Translations under genes and position numbers: made by a program | The notes under the pieces: model-generated | Told to the model about the DNA's origin: nothing | What the model saw: the letters and a program-made list of their open reading frames with translations, nothing else | Databases searched by the model: none | Origin: Bradyrhizobium sp. CCBAU 51765 | GTDB taxonomy: Bacteria; Pseudomonadota; Alphaproteobacteria; Rhizobiales; Xanthobacteraceae | Direction: 5' to 3' | Assembly (NCBI RefSeq): GCF_015291725.1 | Contig: NZ_CP030038.1 | Coordinates: 5,445,001 to 5,509,000, forward strand | DNA: 64,000 nt | Shown: in pieces, positions 8,792-18,159 of the stretch | How the letters are laid out: each line of letters begins with the position of its first letter | Position numbering within the stretch: the stretch's first letter is position 1

Positions 8792-9805
8792 TCAGAATCC
8801 CGATAGAACCGTCTTGCCGATGCTCCCGCCGCTTTCGACTTTCGCATGCACGCGCTTGAGGTTGAACGCGTTGATGGGGCCGGCCTCTTCCGTCAAAGTC
8901 GTGCGCAACAGCCCGGCATCGACGAGAGCCCCGACCTCATTGAGCAAATGGTGCTGCATGATCATGTCAGGCGTCTGGTACAGCGTGGGTGTGAACATCA
9001 GCTCCCAGTGCACCGAGACGCTCTTGCGCTTGAGGCTGACGATATCGAGGACGCGGGGGTCGTCGATGAGCGCCAGCCGGCCGTGCGGCGCGATCGCTTT
9101 CGCGATCGCAGGCAGATGCCTGTCGGTAGCCGTGAGGCCCGCAACATATCTGACCTCCTCGATGCCGATCTCGTTCAATCCCCGGCCCAGAGGGTGATGG
9201 TGATTGATGACATGATGGGCACCCATGCTGCGGCACCACGCCTCTGTTTCCGGCCGTGACGCGGTCGCGACAATGGTCAGTCCCGTCAATCGCCGCGCCA
9301 ACTGCGTCAGTATCGATCCCACACCGCCCGCGCCGTTGATGATCAGCAGCGCGCCGGACTGGGTCTTCACCCCATATGAAATAGCAAGGCGCTCAAACAG
9401 CAATTCCCATGCGGCGATCGAGGTCAGAGGAAGCGCCGCCGCCTCACCGAAGCTCAGCGTCCTTGGCTTGCGGCCGACAACGCGCTCGTCAACGAGATGG
9501 AGCTCGCTGTTCGTGCCCGGTCGATCGATCGCGCCGGCGTAGAAGACCTCGTCTCCCGGCTTGAACAGCGTTACATCCGGGCCGATGGCGTCGACGACAC
9601 CAGCGGCGTCAAATCCGAGAATCCGGACCTTCCCCTCGGGCGGCGACATTCTCGCCCGCATTTGCACGTCGGCGGGATTGACCGAAACCGCCTTGATGGC
9701 GACACGCAGGTCATGCGGACCGGGCTGCGCAGCCGGCAGTTCGAGATCGACAAGAGAGTCATCCGCCGAGAGGGGCCCTGCCACCCGATAGCCGACTGCC
9801 TTCAT
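8792..9805 (-). CDS. Zinc-independent MDR oxidoreductase (quinone reductase-like)
   Basis: A 337-residue medium-chain dehydrogenase/reductase. A GroES-like N-terminal part (VSVNPADVQMRARM, ILGFDAAGVVDAIG) is followed by a nucleotide-binding domain with INGAGGVGSILTQLARR. The catalytic-zinc cysteine pattern of true alcohol dehydrogenases is not seen, so NAD(P)H-dependent reduction of a quinone or enone is more likely. The ATG at 9805 has AAAGGA upstream; the longer frame to 9853 adds no family sequence. It is the first gene of the leftward operon and is divergent from a LysR regulator. Confidence 0.83.
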   Translation of the reverse strand: MKAVGYRVAGPLSADDSLVDLELPAAQPGPHDLRVAIKAVSVNPADVQMRARMSPPEGKVRILGFDAAGVVDAIGPDVTLFKPGDEVFYAGAIDRPGTNSELHLVDERVVGRKPRTLSFGEAAALPLTSIAAWELLFERLAISYGVKTQSGALLIINGAGGVGSILTQLARRLTGLTIVATASRPETEAWCRSMGAHHVINHHHPLGRGLNEIGIEEVRYVAGLTATDRHLPAIAKAIAPHGRLALIDDPRVLDIVSLKRKSVSVHWELMFTPTLYQTPDMIMQHHLLNEVGALVDAGLLRTTLTEEAGPINAFNLKRVHAKVESGGSIGKTVLSGF

Positions 9806-9952
9806 CAAGGATTCCTTTCGCCAACCTGACCGACGAAACGCTGCAGAATTCATCCTCCGCGGCGCATGGCTTCACGGGCTTATCGCCGCTTGGCGCTGAG
9901 AAGAAAAACGCATAGTTTGAATGGGTCCAGTAGCGAACCTAATAGGTGCGGT

Positions 9953-10822
9953 ATGCGCGACCTCGATCTCGACTTGCTACGTGCGTTTGTCGCGGTCGCC
10001 GACGCCGGAAGCTTCACCGCCGCCGCCGACATGGTCAGCCGCTCACAATCCGCCGTGAGTCAGAAAATTCGGAGGCTCGAGGATCTGATCGGATATCCGG
10101 TTTTTGACCGGAACAGCCGATCGCTGGCGCTGACGGGTGCAGGTGGCCAATTGCTGATCGGAGCGCGGCGGCTGCTGGACCTGAACGACGACGTCCTGCG
10201 CTCGCTTCAGGCCCCACAGACGACAGGCCGCCTGCGCGTGGGGATCTGCGAGGATTTCGTGCCGCTCCAGCTCTCCAGGCTTTTGGCACGCTTTCTTCGA
10301 CTTCATCCCGGCATTCAACTCGACGTAAACACGAGCTTGACGCACGGCTTGTTTCAAGAGTTTGAAGCGGGCAATTTGGACCTCGTTATCGCAACCCGCG
10401 AGTTCAAGGAGCGAGGTCGCGTCATATGGCGCGAACCAATGGTCTGGTTTGCTGCTTCCGACTTCCGGCTCGATCCGCACCGGCCAGTGCCGCTTGTTCT
10501 TCTTCAGCCACCTTGCAGTTATCGCGAGCTCATGTTCACGACACTCGACGCGGCGCGGCAGGCGTGGGTGACGGCATGCACCGTGAGCAGCCTGATGGGC
10601 GTTCAGGCCGCAGTTGCCGGGGGACTTGGCATCACGCTCCTGGGTCGCTCCTTCATTCAGCAAGGAATGCAGATCATCGATGTGCCGAAGCACTGGCCTC
10701 CCCCGCCGATGACGGAGATCATCGTACTCGGCGACGACACAGCCGACAAATCGCTCGCTCAACCTCTGTTGGAATTTCTTATAGAGGGAATGCAGATGCC
10801 TCCACTTGCGCGAATTGACTAG
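9953..10822 (+). CDS. LysR-family transcriptional regulator
   Basis: From the ATG at 9953 the protein has 289 residues and opens with the typical LysR helix-turn-helix: LDLLRAFVAVADAGSFTAAA and SRSQSAVSQKIRRLE in the first 45 residues, then an effector domain starting about GRLRVGICEDF. The frame continues upstream to 9866 without family resemblance. It is divergent, by 147 bp, from the MDR oxidoreductase-cupin-GlcG-MRJP operon, which it most likely controls. Confidence 0.87.
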   Translation: MRDLDLDLLRAFVAVADAGSFTAAADMVSRSQSAVSQKIRRLEDLIGYPVFDRNSRSLALTGAGGQLLIGARRLLDLNDDVLRSLQAPQTTGRLRVGICEDFVPLQLSRLLARFLRLHPGIQLDVNTSLTHGLFQEFEAGNLDLVIATREFKERGRVIWREPMVWFAASDFRLDPHRPVPLVLLQPPCSYRELMFTTLDAARQAWVTACTVSSLMGVQAAVAGGLGITLLGRSFIQQGMQIIDVPKHWPPPPMTEIIVLGDDTADKSLAQPLLEFLIEGMQMPPLARID

Positions 10823-10905
10823 AGCGCTGGGAGCATCGCGTCGGAGGGCGGCTTCATGGTGGGCCTCGCCTGACGGCGCGTCCCAAACCAGGAAACCGCC
10901 GACGA

Positions 10906-11060
10906 TCGCATCATGCCAGTGTTTTGCCCGACGGGTCAACGTCGGCCTTTTCGCGCAGACCACGCAGGGTGCAACGCGCAAGCCTTTAACAAGCCTTTGA
11001 AATGACTGGCCCCCGCCTACTGTGCATGGGGTTGTTTTTCAGGTTTCTTGTTTTGGAGCC
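10906..11060. repeat. Dispersed intergenic repeat remnant
   Basis: The 293-bp gap between the convergent LysR and binding-protein genes has no gene. It contains GTTTTGCCCGACGGGTCAA (near 10920-10938) and TACTGTGCATGGGGTTG (near 11019-11035), two landmarks that I remember together in many Bradyrhizobium intergenic regions. Family assignment is from memory and needs a database comparison. Confidence 0.45.
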
Positions 11061-11115
11061 CGTGATCTTCTCTCGGGAGAATGGACACGATCCTTTCGAC
11101 CTGGTCTCGCGCGCC

Positions 11116-12612
11116 CTACTCCCAATACCAGGTCGAGAAATCGTTCTCGTATTGCGGCACGTCCTTCCAGACGCCCTTCAGCTTCTTGTTGGTGATGGTG
11201 ATCAGCTGCGGCTGGTAGAGGTAGGCGGAGACGGCGTCGGTCGCGAGCATGCGCTGGGCGTCGCCGAGCAGCTTGGCGCGTGCCGCCTCGTCCGGCGTCG
11301 AGACGATCTGCTTGTAGAGCGCGTTGAACGTCTCGTTGTTGTAGCCGAGGTAGTAGTCCGGCTCGGTGATCTTGACGAGGTCGAACGGCTCGACGTGGCT
11401 GACGATGGTGAGATCGAAATTGTGTGGACCGTTGGGCGCGAACACCTGCGACAGCCACTGCGCCCATTCGACGTTCTCGATCTTGGCGACGATGCCGACC
11501 TTGGCAAGCTGGGCTGCGACGATCTCGCCGCCCTGCCGCGCATAGGACGGCGGCGGCAGCTTGAGCGAGAGCTCAAGCGGGGTGGTGACGCCGGCCTCGG
11601 CGAGCAGCTTCCTGGCCTTCTCGGGGTCGTAGGGATTGATCCCGGTGGTGTCGACAAAGCCGAGCGCGCCCGGGACGTAGAAGCTGCCGATCGGCGTGCC
11701 GAATCCATCGACGGCGCCCTCGATGATCGCCTTGCGGTCGATCGCGGCGAGGATGGCGCGGCGAACGCGGACGTCGTCCAGCGGCTTCTTCCGGTGGTTG
11801 ATGCCGACGATGGTCTTGGCCCTGGAGCCGCCGACCATGACGTTGAAGCGCGGATCGGCCTTGAACTGCGCGATCGCCCGCTGTGCCGAGACGCGCGGAA
11901 ACGCGTCGACGTCGCCCGAGAGCAGCGCCGCGGTCTGCGCCGCCGGCTCGGAGATGAAGCGGATCGTCACCTTGGACAGCTTGACCGCGGCGGCGTTGCG
12001 GTAGTCGGCCCATTTGGTCAGCGTGATCGAGGAGCCCTTGGCCCAGGCCGCGAGCTGGTAGGGCCCTGTGCCGACCGGCTGCGTGACGTTGGTGGCCGCG
12101 CTCTTCGGCTCCACGATCGAGCCGCTCGCCTGCCCGAGCAGGAACGGCAGGTTCGGCTCGCCATATTTCATGGTGATCACGATGGTGTCGGCGTCGGGCG
12201 CATCGACCTTCTCGATGGCCTGGAACAGGCTCTTGTCCTTGTTGGTGCTGGTCGGCGCGGCGTTGCGCTCGAACGAGAACTTCACCGCGGCGGAATTGAA
12301 CGGCTCGCCGTTGTGGAATTTGACGCCCTTGCGCAGCTTGAACGTGTAGGTCTTCAGGTCGGGCGAAGCGGTCCAGCTCTCAGCCAGCAGCGGCGCGACC
12401 GAGCCATCCTCGTTGATCTTGGTCAGCGTCTCATAGATGTTGTAGAGCGTGACCTCGGCGATCGCAGCGGCAGCGGCATTGGTGGGATCGAGCCCCGGCG
12501 GCTCCAGCGCCATCGCCATGACGACGCTGTCCTTCTTGCCCTGCGCCAGCACCGGCAAAGGCGCTGCGGCAAGTGTAAGGGCAAATGCGACGATCGACAG
12601 TTTCCTGAACAT
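11116..12612 (-). CDS. Peptide/nickel-type ABC transporter substrate-binding protein (family 5)
   Basis: The 498-residue periplasmic protein has a signal peptide (MFRKLSIVAFALTLAAAPL, cleavage after VLAQ) and the family-5 features LAESWTASPDLKTYTFKLR, KFHNGEPFNSAAVKFSFER (each in part) and PVGTGPYQL near residue 165. It is the last gene of the leftward operon amidase, two permeases, two ATPases, binding protein. The order with the binding protein at the 3' end is less common than at the 5' end. The substrate may be a peptide or an amide-containing compound, judging only from the linked amidase. Confidence 0.9.
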   Translation of the reverse strand: MFRKLSIVAFALTLAAAPLPVLAQGKKDSVVMAMALEPPGLDPTNAAAAAIAEVTLYNIYETLTKINEDGSVAPLLAESWTASPDLKTYTFKLRKGVKFHNGEPFNSAAVKFSFERNAAPTSTNKDKSLFQAIEKVDAPDADTIVITMKYGEPNLPFLLGQASGSIVEPKSAATNVTQPVGTGPYQLAAWAKGSSITLTKWADYRNAAAVKLSKVTIRFISEPAAQTAALLSGDVDAFPRVSAQRAIAQFKADPRFNVMVGGSRAKTIVGINHRKKPLDDVRVRRAILAAIDRKAIIEGAVDGFGTPIGSFYVPGALGFVDTTGINPYDPEKARKLLAEAGVTTPLELSLKLPPPSYARQGGEIVAAQLAKVGIVAKIENVEWAQWLSQVFAPNGPHNFDLTIVSHVEPFDLVKITEPDYYLGYNNETFNALYKQIVSTPDEAARAKLLGDAQRMLATDAVSAYLYQPQLITITNKKLKGVWKDVPQYENDFSTWYWE

Positions 12613-12662
12613 ACGTGACTCCCCGGCCTGTGCTTAAGCCTACGCCAATCCTGTTGCGAACA

Positions 12663-13673
12663 CTAACCTTCCATGGCCGCCTGCGGCAACGCCATCACGG
12701 CCTCGGCCTTGTGGCAGGCGGCAAGGTGCCCCTCGCCGACCTTGCGTAACTCAGGCAGAACCTCGCGGCAATGCTGGTCGGCGAGCGGACAGCGCGCGAC
12801 ATAGGGGCAGCCGGTCGCCGCCGCCGATTGCGAGGCGATCGCCTGCGCTCCGCGCCGCCGCCGGCCCCCGACGGGGCGCGCCCGCGGCACGGCATCCAGG
12901 AGCGCCCGCGTATAGGGATGGGCGCAGCGCTCGAACAGATCCTCCGGTCGCCCCTGCTCGACGATCCGGCCGAGATACATCACCGCGACCTCGTCGCAGA
13001 GATAGTCGACGACGGCGAGGTCGTGGCTGATCAGGATGTAGCTGAGGCCGAACTGCTCCTGGAGGTCCTGCATCAGGTTCAGCACCTGCGCCTGCACGGA
13101 GACGTCGAGCGCTGAGACTGGCTCGTCGGCGACGATCAGCTTCGGCTGGGTGATCAGCGCACGCGCGATCGCAATGCGCTGGCGCTGGCCACCGGAGAAT
13201 TCGTGCGGATACTTGTCCATGTCCGCATCGCGCAGGCCGACCTGCCGCAGCACCGCGGCGACGCGGTCGCGGAACGTGGTGCGGTCCGCGCCTTCGAGCA
13301 CGGTCAGCGGCTCGGCGACGATGCGGGCGATGGTCTGGCGCGGATCGAGCGAGCCATAGGGGTCCTGGAACACCATCTGGAAATCGCGCCTTGCGCGGCG
13401 CAGCTCGTCTGCGGAGATGCGGTTGAGATCGCGACCGAGCAGCGCGACCTCTCCTGACGTCGGCCGCTCCAGCGCCATCACCAGCCGCGCGAAAGTCGAC
13501 TTGCCCGATCCGGATTCGCCGACGACGCCGAGGCTCTTTCCGGCGGCGACCTGCACGCTCACGCCGTTGAGCGCACGCACCTGTCCCGGCGGCCGGAACA
13601 GGCTTTCGCGCGGCAGCGCGTAACGCTGCACCAGATCCTTCACGTCGAGAAGAGGCTCCGCTGCGGCGGTCAT
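12663..13673 (-). CDS. Peptide-type ABC transporter ATPase (DppF-like)
   Basis: The protein has 336 residues from ATG 13673 and carries GESGSGKST (Walker A), the signature FSGGQRQRIAIA, Walker B LIVADEPVSALD and the oligopeptide ATPase C-terminal domain with its CPYVARCPLADQHC cysteine motif. Its start overlaps the stop of the preceding ATPase gene by 4 bp. The frame remains open for another 1.1 kb upstream as an Arg-rich shadow of neighbouring genes, which is not coding. It works in the cytoplasm as half of the heterodimeric motor. Confidence 0.92.
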   Translation of the reverse strand: MTAAAEPLLDVKDLVQRYALPRESLFRPPGQVRALNGVSVQVAAGKSLGVVGESGSGKSTFARLVMALERPTSGEVALLGRDLNRISADELRRARRDFQMVFQDPYGSLDPRQTIARIVAEPLTVLEGADRTTFRDRVAAVLRQVGLRDADMDKYPHEFSGGQRQRIAIARALITQPKLIVADEPVSALDVSVQAQVLNLMQDLQEQFGLSYILISHDLAVVDYLCDEVAVMYLGRIVEQGRPEDLFERCAHPYTRALLDAVPRARPVGGRRRRGAQAIASQSAAATGCPYVARCPLADQHCREVLPELRKVGEGHLAACHKAEAVMALPQAAMEG

Positions 13674-14683
13674 GCGGTCAGCGCTCCGACGCGCTCGGCC
13701 ATCGACACATCCGTCCTGATGCAACGCACGAGGTGGCCGGGGCCAACGTCCACCATCGGCGGCAGGGCAGCGCGGCATTGATCGATCACGAGCGGACACC
13801 GATCGGAGAAGGTGCAGCCGGACGGCAGATCGGCGAGCTCCGGCACCGTACCCGAGATGGTCTTCAGCCGCGTCCCCTTGCGTGCCCCGAGCTTCGGCCG
13901 CGCGCGAAACAGGCCCTGCGTGTACGGATGTCCCATCCGGCGGAATACCTCGTCGGTCGGCCCGCTCTCGACGACGGCGCCGCCATACATCACCATCATG
14001 CGCTGCACGTTCTCGGCGATGACGCCGAGATCGTGCGAGATCAGGATCATCGACATGCCGCGCTCCTCCACGAGATCGGCGATGAGGTCGAGGATCTGGC
14101 CCTGGATGGTGACGTCGAGCGCGGTGGTCGGCTCGTCCGCGATCAATAGGTCGGGCTCGCAGGCGAGCGCCATCGCGATGGTGATGCGCTGGCGCTGCCC
14201 GCCGGAGAACTGATGGGGATAGGCGTCGACGCGCCTGACAGCATCGGGCAGCCCGACGCGGTCGAGCAAGGCGATCGCCTCTTTCCGTGCCTGCGCCGCC
14301 GAATATTTCTTGTGACGCCGCAGCGGCTCGGCGACCTGATGGCCGATCGTGTGCATCGGGTTGAGCGCGGTCATCGGCTCCTGGAAGATCATGCTGATGC
14401 GGTTGCCGCGCAGGCTGCAATAATCGGCATCCGAAAGCCCGACGAGCTCCTTGCCATCCAGCTTGATGCTGCCGGTGACGGCCGCACTGTCCGGCAGCAG
14501 GCCCATCAACGACAGCGCGGTGACCGACTTGCCGCAGCCGGATTCGCCGACGAGCCCGAGCGTCTCGCCGCGCTGGAGAGAGAAGCTGACACCGCGCACC
14601 GCCTGCGCCGGCCCGCGGCTGGTGTTGAGGCGGACGCCGAGATCGCTGACTTCGATCAGCGGCATGTTGGAGCGCTCGCCCAT
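13670..14683 (-). CDS. Peptide-type ABC transporter ATPase (DppD-like)
   Basis: This 337-residue ATPase shows GESGCGKSV (Walker A), FSGGQRQRITIA, LIADEPTTALD and the C-terminal CTFSDRCPLVIDQC motif of the oligopeptide subfamily. A GTG lies immediately before the ATG at 14683; the ATG is preferred because GGGAG stands about 8 bp upstream. The first gene product of the motor pair, it is coupled to the DppF-like gene and follows the DppC-like permease with almost no gap. Confidence 0.92.
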   Translation of the reverse strand: MGERSNMPLIEVSDLGVRLNTSRGPAQAVRGVSFSLQRGETLGLVGESGCGKSVTALSLMGLLPDSAAVTGSIKLDGKELVGLSDADYCSLRGNRISMIFQEPMTALNPMHTIGHQVAEPLRRHKKYSAAQARKEAIALLDRVGLPDAVRRVDAYPHQFSGGQRQRITIAMALACEPDLLIADEPTTALDVTIQGQILDLIADLVEERGMSMILISHDLGVIAENVQRMMVMYGGAVVESGPTDEVFRRMGHPYTQGLFRARPKLGARKGTRLKTISGTVPELADLPSGCTFSDRCPLVIDQCRAALPPMVDVGPGHLVRCIRTDVSMAERVGALTA

Positions 14684-14685
14684 CA

Positions 14686-15573
14686 CTATCGCTCCCGCGC
14701 CAGTCTGGGATCGAGCAGGTCGCGCAATCCGTCACCGAGCAGGTTGAGGCCGAGCACCGCGATCGCGATCGCCGCACCCGGATAGACCGCGAGCATCGGC
14801 GACTGGAACAGCAGCGTCTGCGCATCGTTCAGCATCCGCCCCCAGGACGGCTGTGGCGGCTGCGTGCCGAGGCCGAGATAGGACAGCGCGGCCTCGGCGA
14901 GGATGGCGAGCGCGAACTGGATGGTGACCTGCACGATCAGGATCGACAGGATGTTGGGCAGCACGTGCTCGATGGTGATGCGAAAGCGCCCCTTGCCCGC
15001 GGCGCGTGCGGCGAGCACGAATTCGCGCGCCCAGATCGCATTGGCCGAGCCGCGCGTCAGCCGCGTCAGGGTCGGGATCTGGAAGATGCCGATCGCGATG
15101 ATCGAGGTCACCATGCCAGGCCCTGCCACCGCGGCGAGCATGATCGCGGAGAGCACGGCCGGAAAGGCGAAGGTAAAGTCGGAAAAGCGCATGATGATCT
15201 CTTCCGTCCAGCCGCGCCGGGCCGAGGCGATCAGGCCGAGCGTGACGCCGAAGGTGAGACCGATACCGACGGCGATGACGCCGACCATGATGGTGGATCG
15301 GGCACCGGCCAGCAGCAGCGAGACGATGTCGCGGCCGAAGGAATCGGTGCCGAGCCAATGCGCCGCCGAGGGCGGCCGGAGCTTCGATGCGATGTCGATC
15401 TCGTAAGGAGACCAGGGCGTCCACACCAGCGACAGCAGCGCGGAGGCGAGCACCAGCAGGCTCAGCGCAGCGCCGAGCACGAAACTGCGATGGCGCAGTG
15501 CTCGACGGAAAAACGTGCGGGCCGGCAGCGGCTGCACAGCGAGCGGCGCATCAATGGTGACGGGCGCGCTCAC
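14686..15573 (-). CDS. Peptide-type ABC transporter permease (DppC-like)
   Basis: A 295-residue inner-membrane permease. It has the long N-terminal loop of DppC proteins (APSAAHWLGTDSFGRD-like segment, here PPSAAHWLGTDSFGRDI), about six helices and the cytoplasmic coupling motif EFVLAARAAGKG. The start is GTG at 15573, overlapping the previous stop as GTGA, which indicates translational coupling to the DppB-like gene. Confidence 0.92.
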   Translation of the reverse strand: MSAPVTIDAPLAVQPLPARTFFRRALRHRSFVLGAALSLLVLASALLSLVWTPWSPYEIDIASKLRPPSAAHWLGTDSFGRDIVSLLLAGARSTIMVGVIAVGIGLTFGVTLGLIASARRGWTEEIIMRFSDFTFAFPAVLSAIMLAAVAGPGMVTSIIAIGIFQIPTLTRLTRGSANAIWAREFVLAARAAGKGRFRITIEHVLPNILSILIVQVTIQFALAILAEAALSYLGLGTQPPQPSWGRMLNDAQTLLFQSPMLAVYPGAAIAIAVLGLNLLGDGLRDLLDPRLARER

Positions 15574-16520
15574 AGGTCATGCACCTTGATGCGGGGATCG
15601 ATGAAGGCGTAGAGCACGTCGACCACGAAATTGACGATGACCACCATGGCGGCGAGCAGCATCACGCAGTTGCGCACCACGATCAGATCGCGGTTGGCGA
15701 TCGACTGGAAGATCAGCCGGCCGAGGCCCGGCAGGTAGAACACGTTCTCGATCACGATGGTGCCGGCGAGCAGATTGGCGAATTGCAGCCCCATCACCGT
15801 CATCACGGGGATCATGGCATTGCGCAGCACGTGGCTCCACAGCACCTCGCGCTTGCCGAGGCCCTTTGCGCGCGCAGTGCGGACGAAGTCTTCGCGCAGC
15901 ACTTCGAGCACGGCCGAACGCGTGACGCGCGCGAGGATGGCGGCCTGCACCACTGCGAGCGAGATTGCCGGCAGCAGCAGCGACTTCACGCCGAGCCAGA
16001 TGCCGTCGTCCCAGCCGGCAAAGCCGCCCGCCGAGAGCCATTGCAGCCGCACCGAGAACAACAGCACCAGCAGGATGGCGAACCAGAAGTTTGGCAGCGC
16101 GATGCCGACCTGGGTCAGCGACATCACGCCGACGTCGCCGAGCTTGTTGTGATTGGCGGCGGTGTAGATGCCGGCGGAGAGCGCCAGCGTCACGGTGATG
16201 GTCATGGCCATGATCGCGAGCGGAATGGTCAGCATCAGCCGCTCCGCGATCAGGCTGGCGACCGGCGTCCCGTAGGCATAGGAGTTGCCGAGATCGCCGA
16301 CGAGCAGCCCCTTGATCCAGTGCAGATAGCGGACCGCGAGCGGCTGGTCGAGCCCGAGCTTGACGGTGAGCGCGCGAACCGCATCCGCCGAGGCATCGGC
16401 GCCCATCAGCATCTGCGCGGCATTGCCGGGAAGCGCGTCGAGCACCAGGAAGATGATCAGCGATGCGCCGACCAGCGTCGCGAGCAAGGTCAACAGACGT
16501 CGGAGGACAAAGACGCTCAT
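15570..16520 (-). CDS. Peptide-type ABC transporter permease (DppB-like)
   Basis: The 316-residue protein begins MSVFVLRRLLTLLATLVGA, the standard DppB N-terminal helix, has about six helices, and contains the coupling motif DFVRTARAKGLGKR near residue 210. It lies 99 bp downstream of the amidase on the same strand; that gap holds a small hairpin (CTTGCC 16564-16569 with GGCAAG 16576-16581) and no gene. Confidence 0.92.
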   Translation of the reverse strand: MSVFVLRRLLTLLATLVGASLIIFLVLDALPGNAAQMLMGADASADAVRALTVKLGLDQPLAVRYLHWIKGLLVGDLGNSYAYGTPVASLIAERLMLTIPLAIMAMTITVTLALSAGIYTAANHNKLGDVGVMSLTQVGIALPNFWFAILLVLLFSVRLQWLSAGGFAGWDDGIWLGVKSLLLPAISLAVVQAAILARVTRSAVLEVLREDFVRTARAKGLGKREVLWSHVLRNAMIPVMTVMGLQFANLLAGTIVIENVFYLPGLGRLIFQSIANRDLIVVRNCVMLLAAMVVIVNFVVDVLYAFIDPRIKVHDL

Positions 16521-16619
16521 GCGCGCTCGGCTTCAGGGCTCACCTGCGGCACGATCAACATGTCTTGCCCCCGGAGGCAAGTCCCTTGCACACACGCCTC
16601 CTGCTGCATGCCCATGTCC

Positions 16620-18041
16620 TCAAGCCGGCCAGCGGGACAGAAGATCGCTCGAAGCCTCGAACATTGCGCTCACGCGCAGCAATTCCGCATCGGCGCGGAA
16701 GCGGCCGACGAGCTGGATCCCGATCGGCAGGCCGTCGCGGGCAAAGCCCGAGGGCAGGCTGATCGCGGGATGGCCGGTCATGTTGAAGGGCATGGTCCAG
16801 GGGAACCAGTGCGGCCGGACGCTGTCGAAATGCCGGCCATCGATCTCGATGCTGCCGAACAGGTCCTGCTCGATCGGCAGCGCGGTGCGCGTGAGCGTCG
16901 GCATCGCCAGGAAGTGCCCGCGCGCAAGCAGCGATTGCACGCGGCGGAACAGCGCGGTGCGCGCGAACATCGCCTCCTGGTAGTCGACGCCGCTGACTTC
17001 GGTGGCGAGCGCGAGCTGCTTGAGAAAGGCCTCGCTCAGCTCGTCCCTGTGCTCGGCCGCCAGTCTCGCGAAGCGCGTGCGCCAGACGGTGTGGTTGATG
17101 GCGCGCCAGATCGGCTCGATGTCGAAACCATCGCCGGAGAACTCCTCGAGCTCGGCACCGAGCCCCGCCAGCCGGTCGAGGCTCGCCTTGAAACTGGCGG
17201 CGACCTCAGTGGACACCGGGCGGCCCGGCGGCGTCAGGCAATACAGGATCCTCTGCCCACGCAGATCGCCGCGCGGGGCGGCCATGCCGACGAAATCGGG
17301 CACGGGCACGCCGATCGACCAGGGATCGCAAGGATCCTCGCCAGCCATCGCCTGCATCATCAACGCGGTGTCGGCGACAGTGCGGGTGGTCGGCGTGACA
17401 TAGGTCTGGTTGCCGAACGCATCCAGCGCCTGGCTGTGCGGGATGACGCCGTTGCTCTGCTTCAGCCCGACCACGCCGTTGCAGGCGGCCGGAATTCGCG
17501 TCGAGCCGCCACCGTCGGTCGCGATCGCGAGCGGTGCGATGCCGCTGGCAACGGCGACCGCCGCGCCGCCGCTGGAGCCGCCGGAGGAACGTTCCGCGCT
17601 CCACGCATTGCGAGTGCGGCCGAACAAGGGCGAGTCCGTGAGGCACTTGCTGCCGAACTCCGGCGTCGTGGTCTTGCCGATCAGGATCGCTCCCTCGCGG
17701 CGCAGCCGCGCCACCGCCACGGCGTCCTCGTTCGGCACATTGCCCTTGTAGGGAACGGCGCCGAAGGTGGTCCTGACGCCCTTGGTGTTGACGATGTCCT
17801 TGACGGTGACGGGGATGCCGTGCAGCAGGCCGAGCGGCTCGCCGGCCATCACCTTGCGCTCGGCTTCGCGCGCCGCTGCAATCGCCTCATCGCCGCACAG
17901 GGTGATGAAACAGTTGAGCGCGGGCTGGAGCGCTTCGGCGCGCGCGAGAACGGCTCGGACGATCTCGACCGGCGAAATCCGCTTTCCGGCGATGAGGCCG
18001 CGCAGCTCGGTTGCGGACAAGCGACAGGGATCGCCGTTCAT
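16620..18041 (-). CDS. Amidase-signature-family amidohydrolase
   Basis: From the ATG at 18041 the enzyme has 473 residues. The catalytic triad of this family is complete: Lys81 (GIPVTVKDIVN), cis-Ser156 (SSGGSSGGAAV) and nucleophile Ser180 (ATDGGGSTRIPA). It hydrolyses a carboxylic amide to acid and ammonia; no signal peptide is seen, so it is cytoplasmic. It is first in an operon with a complete peptide-type importer and divergent from a LysR gene, which suggests import and hydrolysis of one amide or peptide-like nutrient. The frame upstream of 18041 overlaps the promoter region and is not coding. Confidence 0.9.
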   Translation of the reverse strand: MNGDPCRLSATELRGLIAGKRISPVEIVRAVLARAEALQPALNCFITLCGDEAIAAAREAERKVMAGEPLGLLHGIPVTVKDIVNTKGVRTTFGAVPYKGNVPNEDAVAVARLRREGAILIGKTTTPEFGSKCLTDSPLFGRTRNAWSAERSSGGSSGGAAVAVASGIAPLAIATDGGGSTRIPAACNGVVGLKQSNGVIPHSQALDAFGNQTYVTPTTRTVADTALMMQAMAGEDPCDPWSIGVPVPDFVGMAAPRGDLRGQRILYCLTPPGRPVSTEVAASFKASLDRLAGLGAELEEFSGDGFDIEPIWRAINHTVWRTRFARLAAEHRDELSEAFLKQLALATEVSGVDYQEAMFARTALFRRVQSLLARGHFLAMPTLTRTALPIEQDLFGSIEIDGRHFDSVRPHWFPWTMPFNMTGHPAISLPSGFARDGLPIGIQLVGRFRADAELLRVSAMFEASSDLLSRWPA

Positions 18042-18159
18042 GGTCACATCGCGCTCCGAAGCGGGCCGCCATTGGCCCGAAGACGTTGACAGCAAGAATG
18101 ACAGCCTTGTTAACTCGCCGTCCAATACGTTTTTTGCCGTCAGCCCATATATTTTCGGT

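Noticed and set aside
12663..14825. Very long minus-strand open frame (720 codons) covering two ATPase genes
   Set aside because: Only the part from 13673 down is a protein of known family; the rest is an Arg-rich out-of-frame reading of the adjacent ATPase and permease genes, a common effect of high GC.
15579..18089. 836-codon plus-strand open frame opposite the permease and amidase genes
   Set aside because: Antisense shadow: biased composition, no motifs, and complete overlap with intact genes on the other strand.
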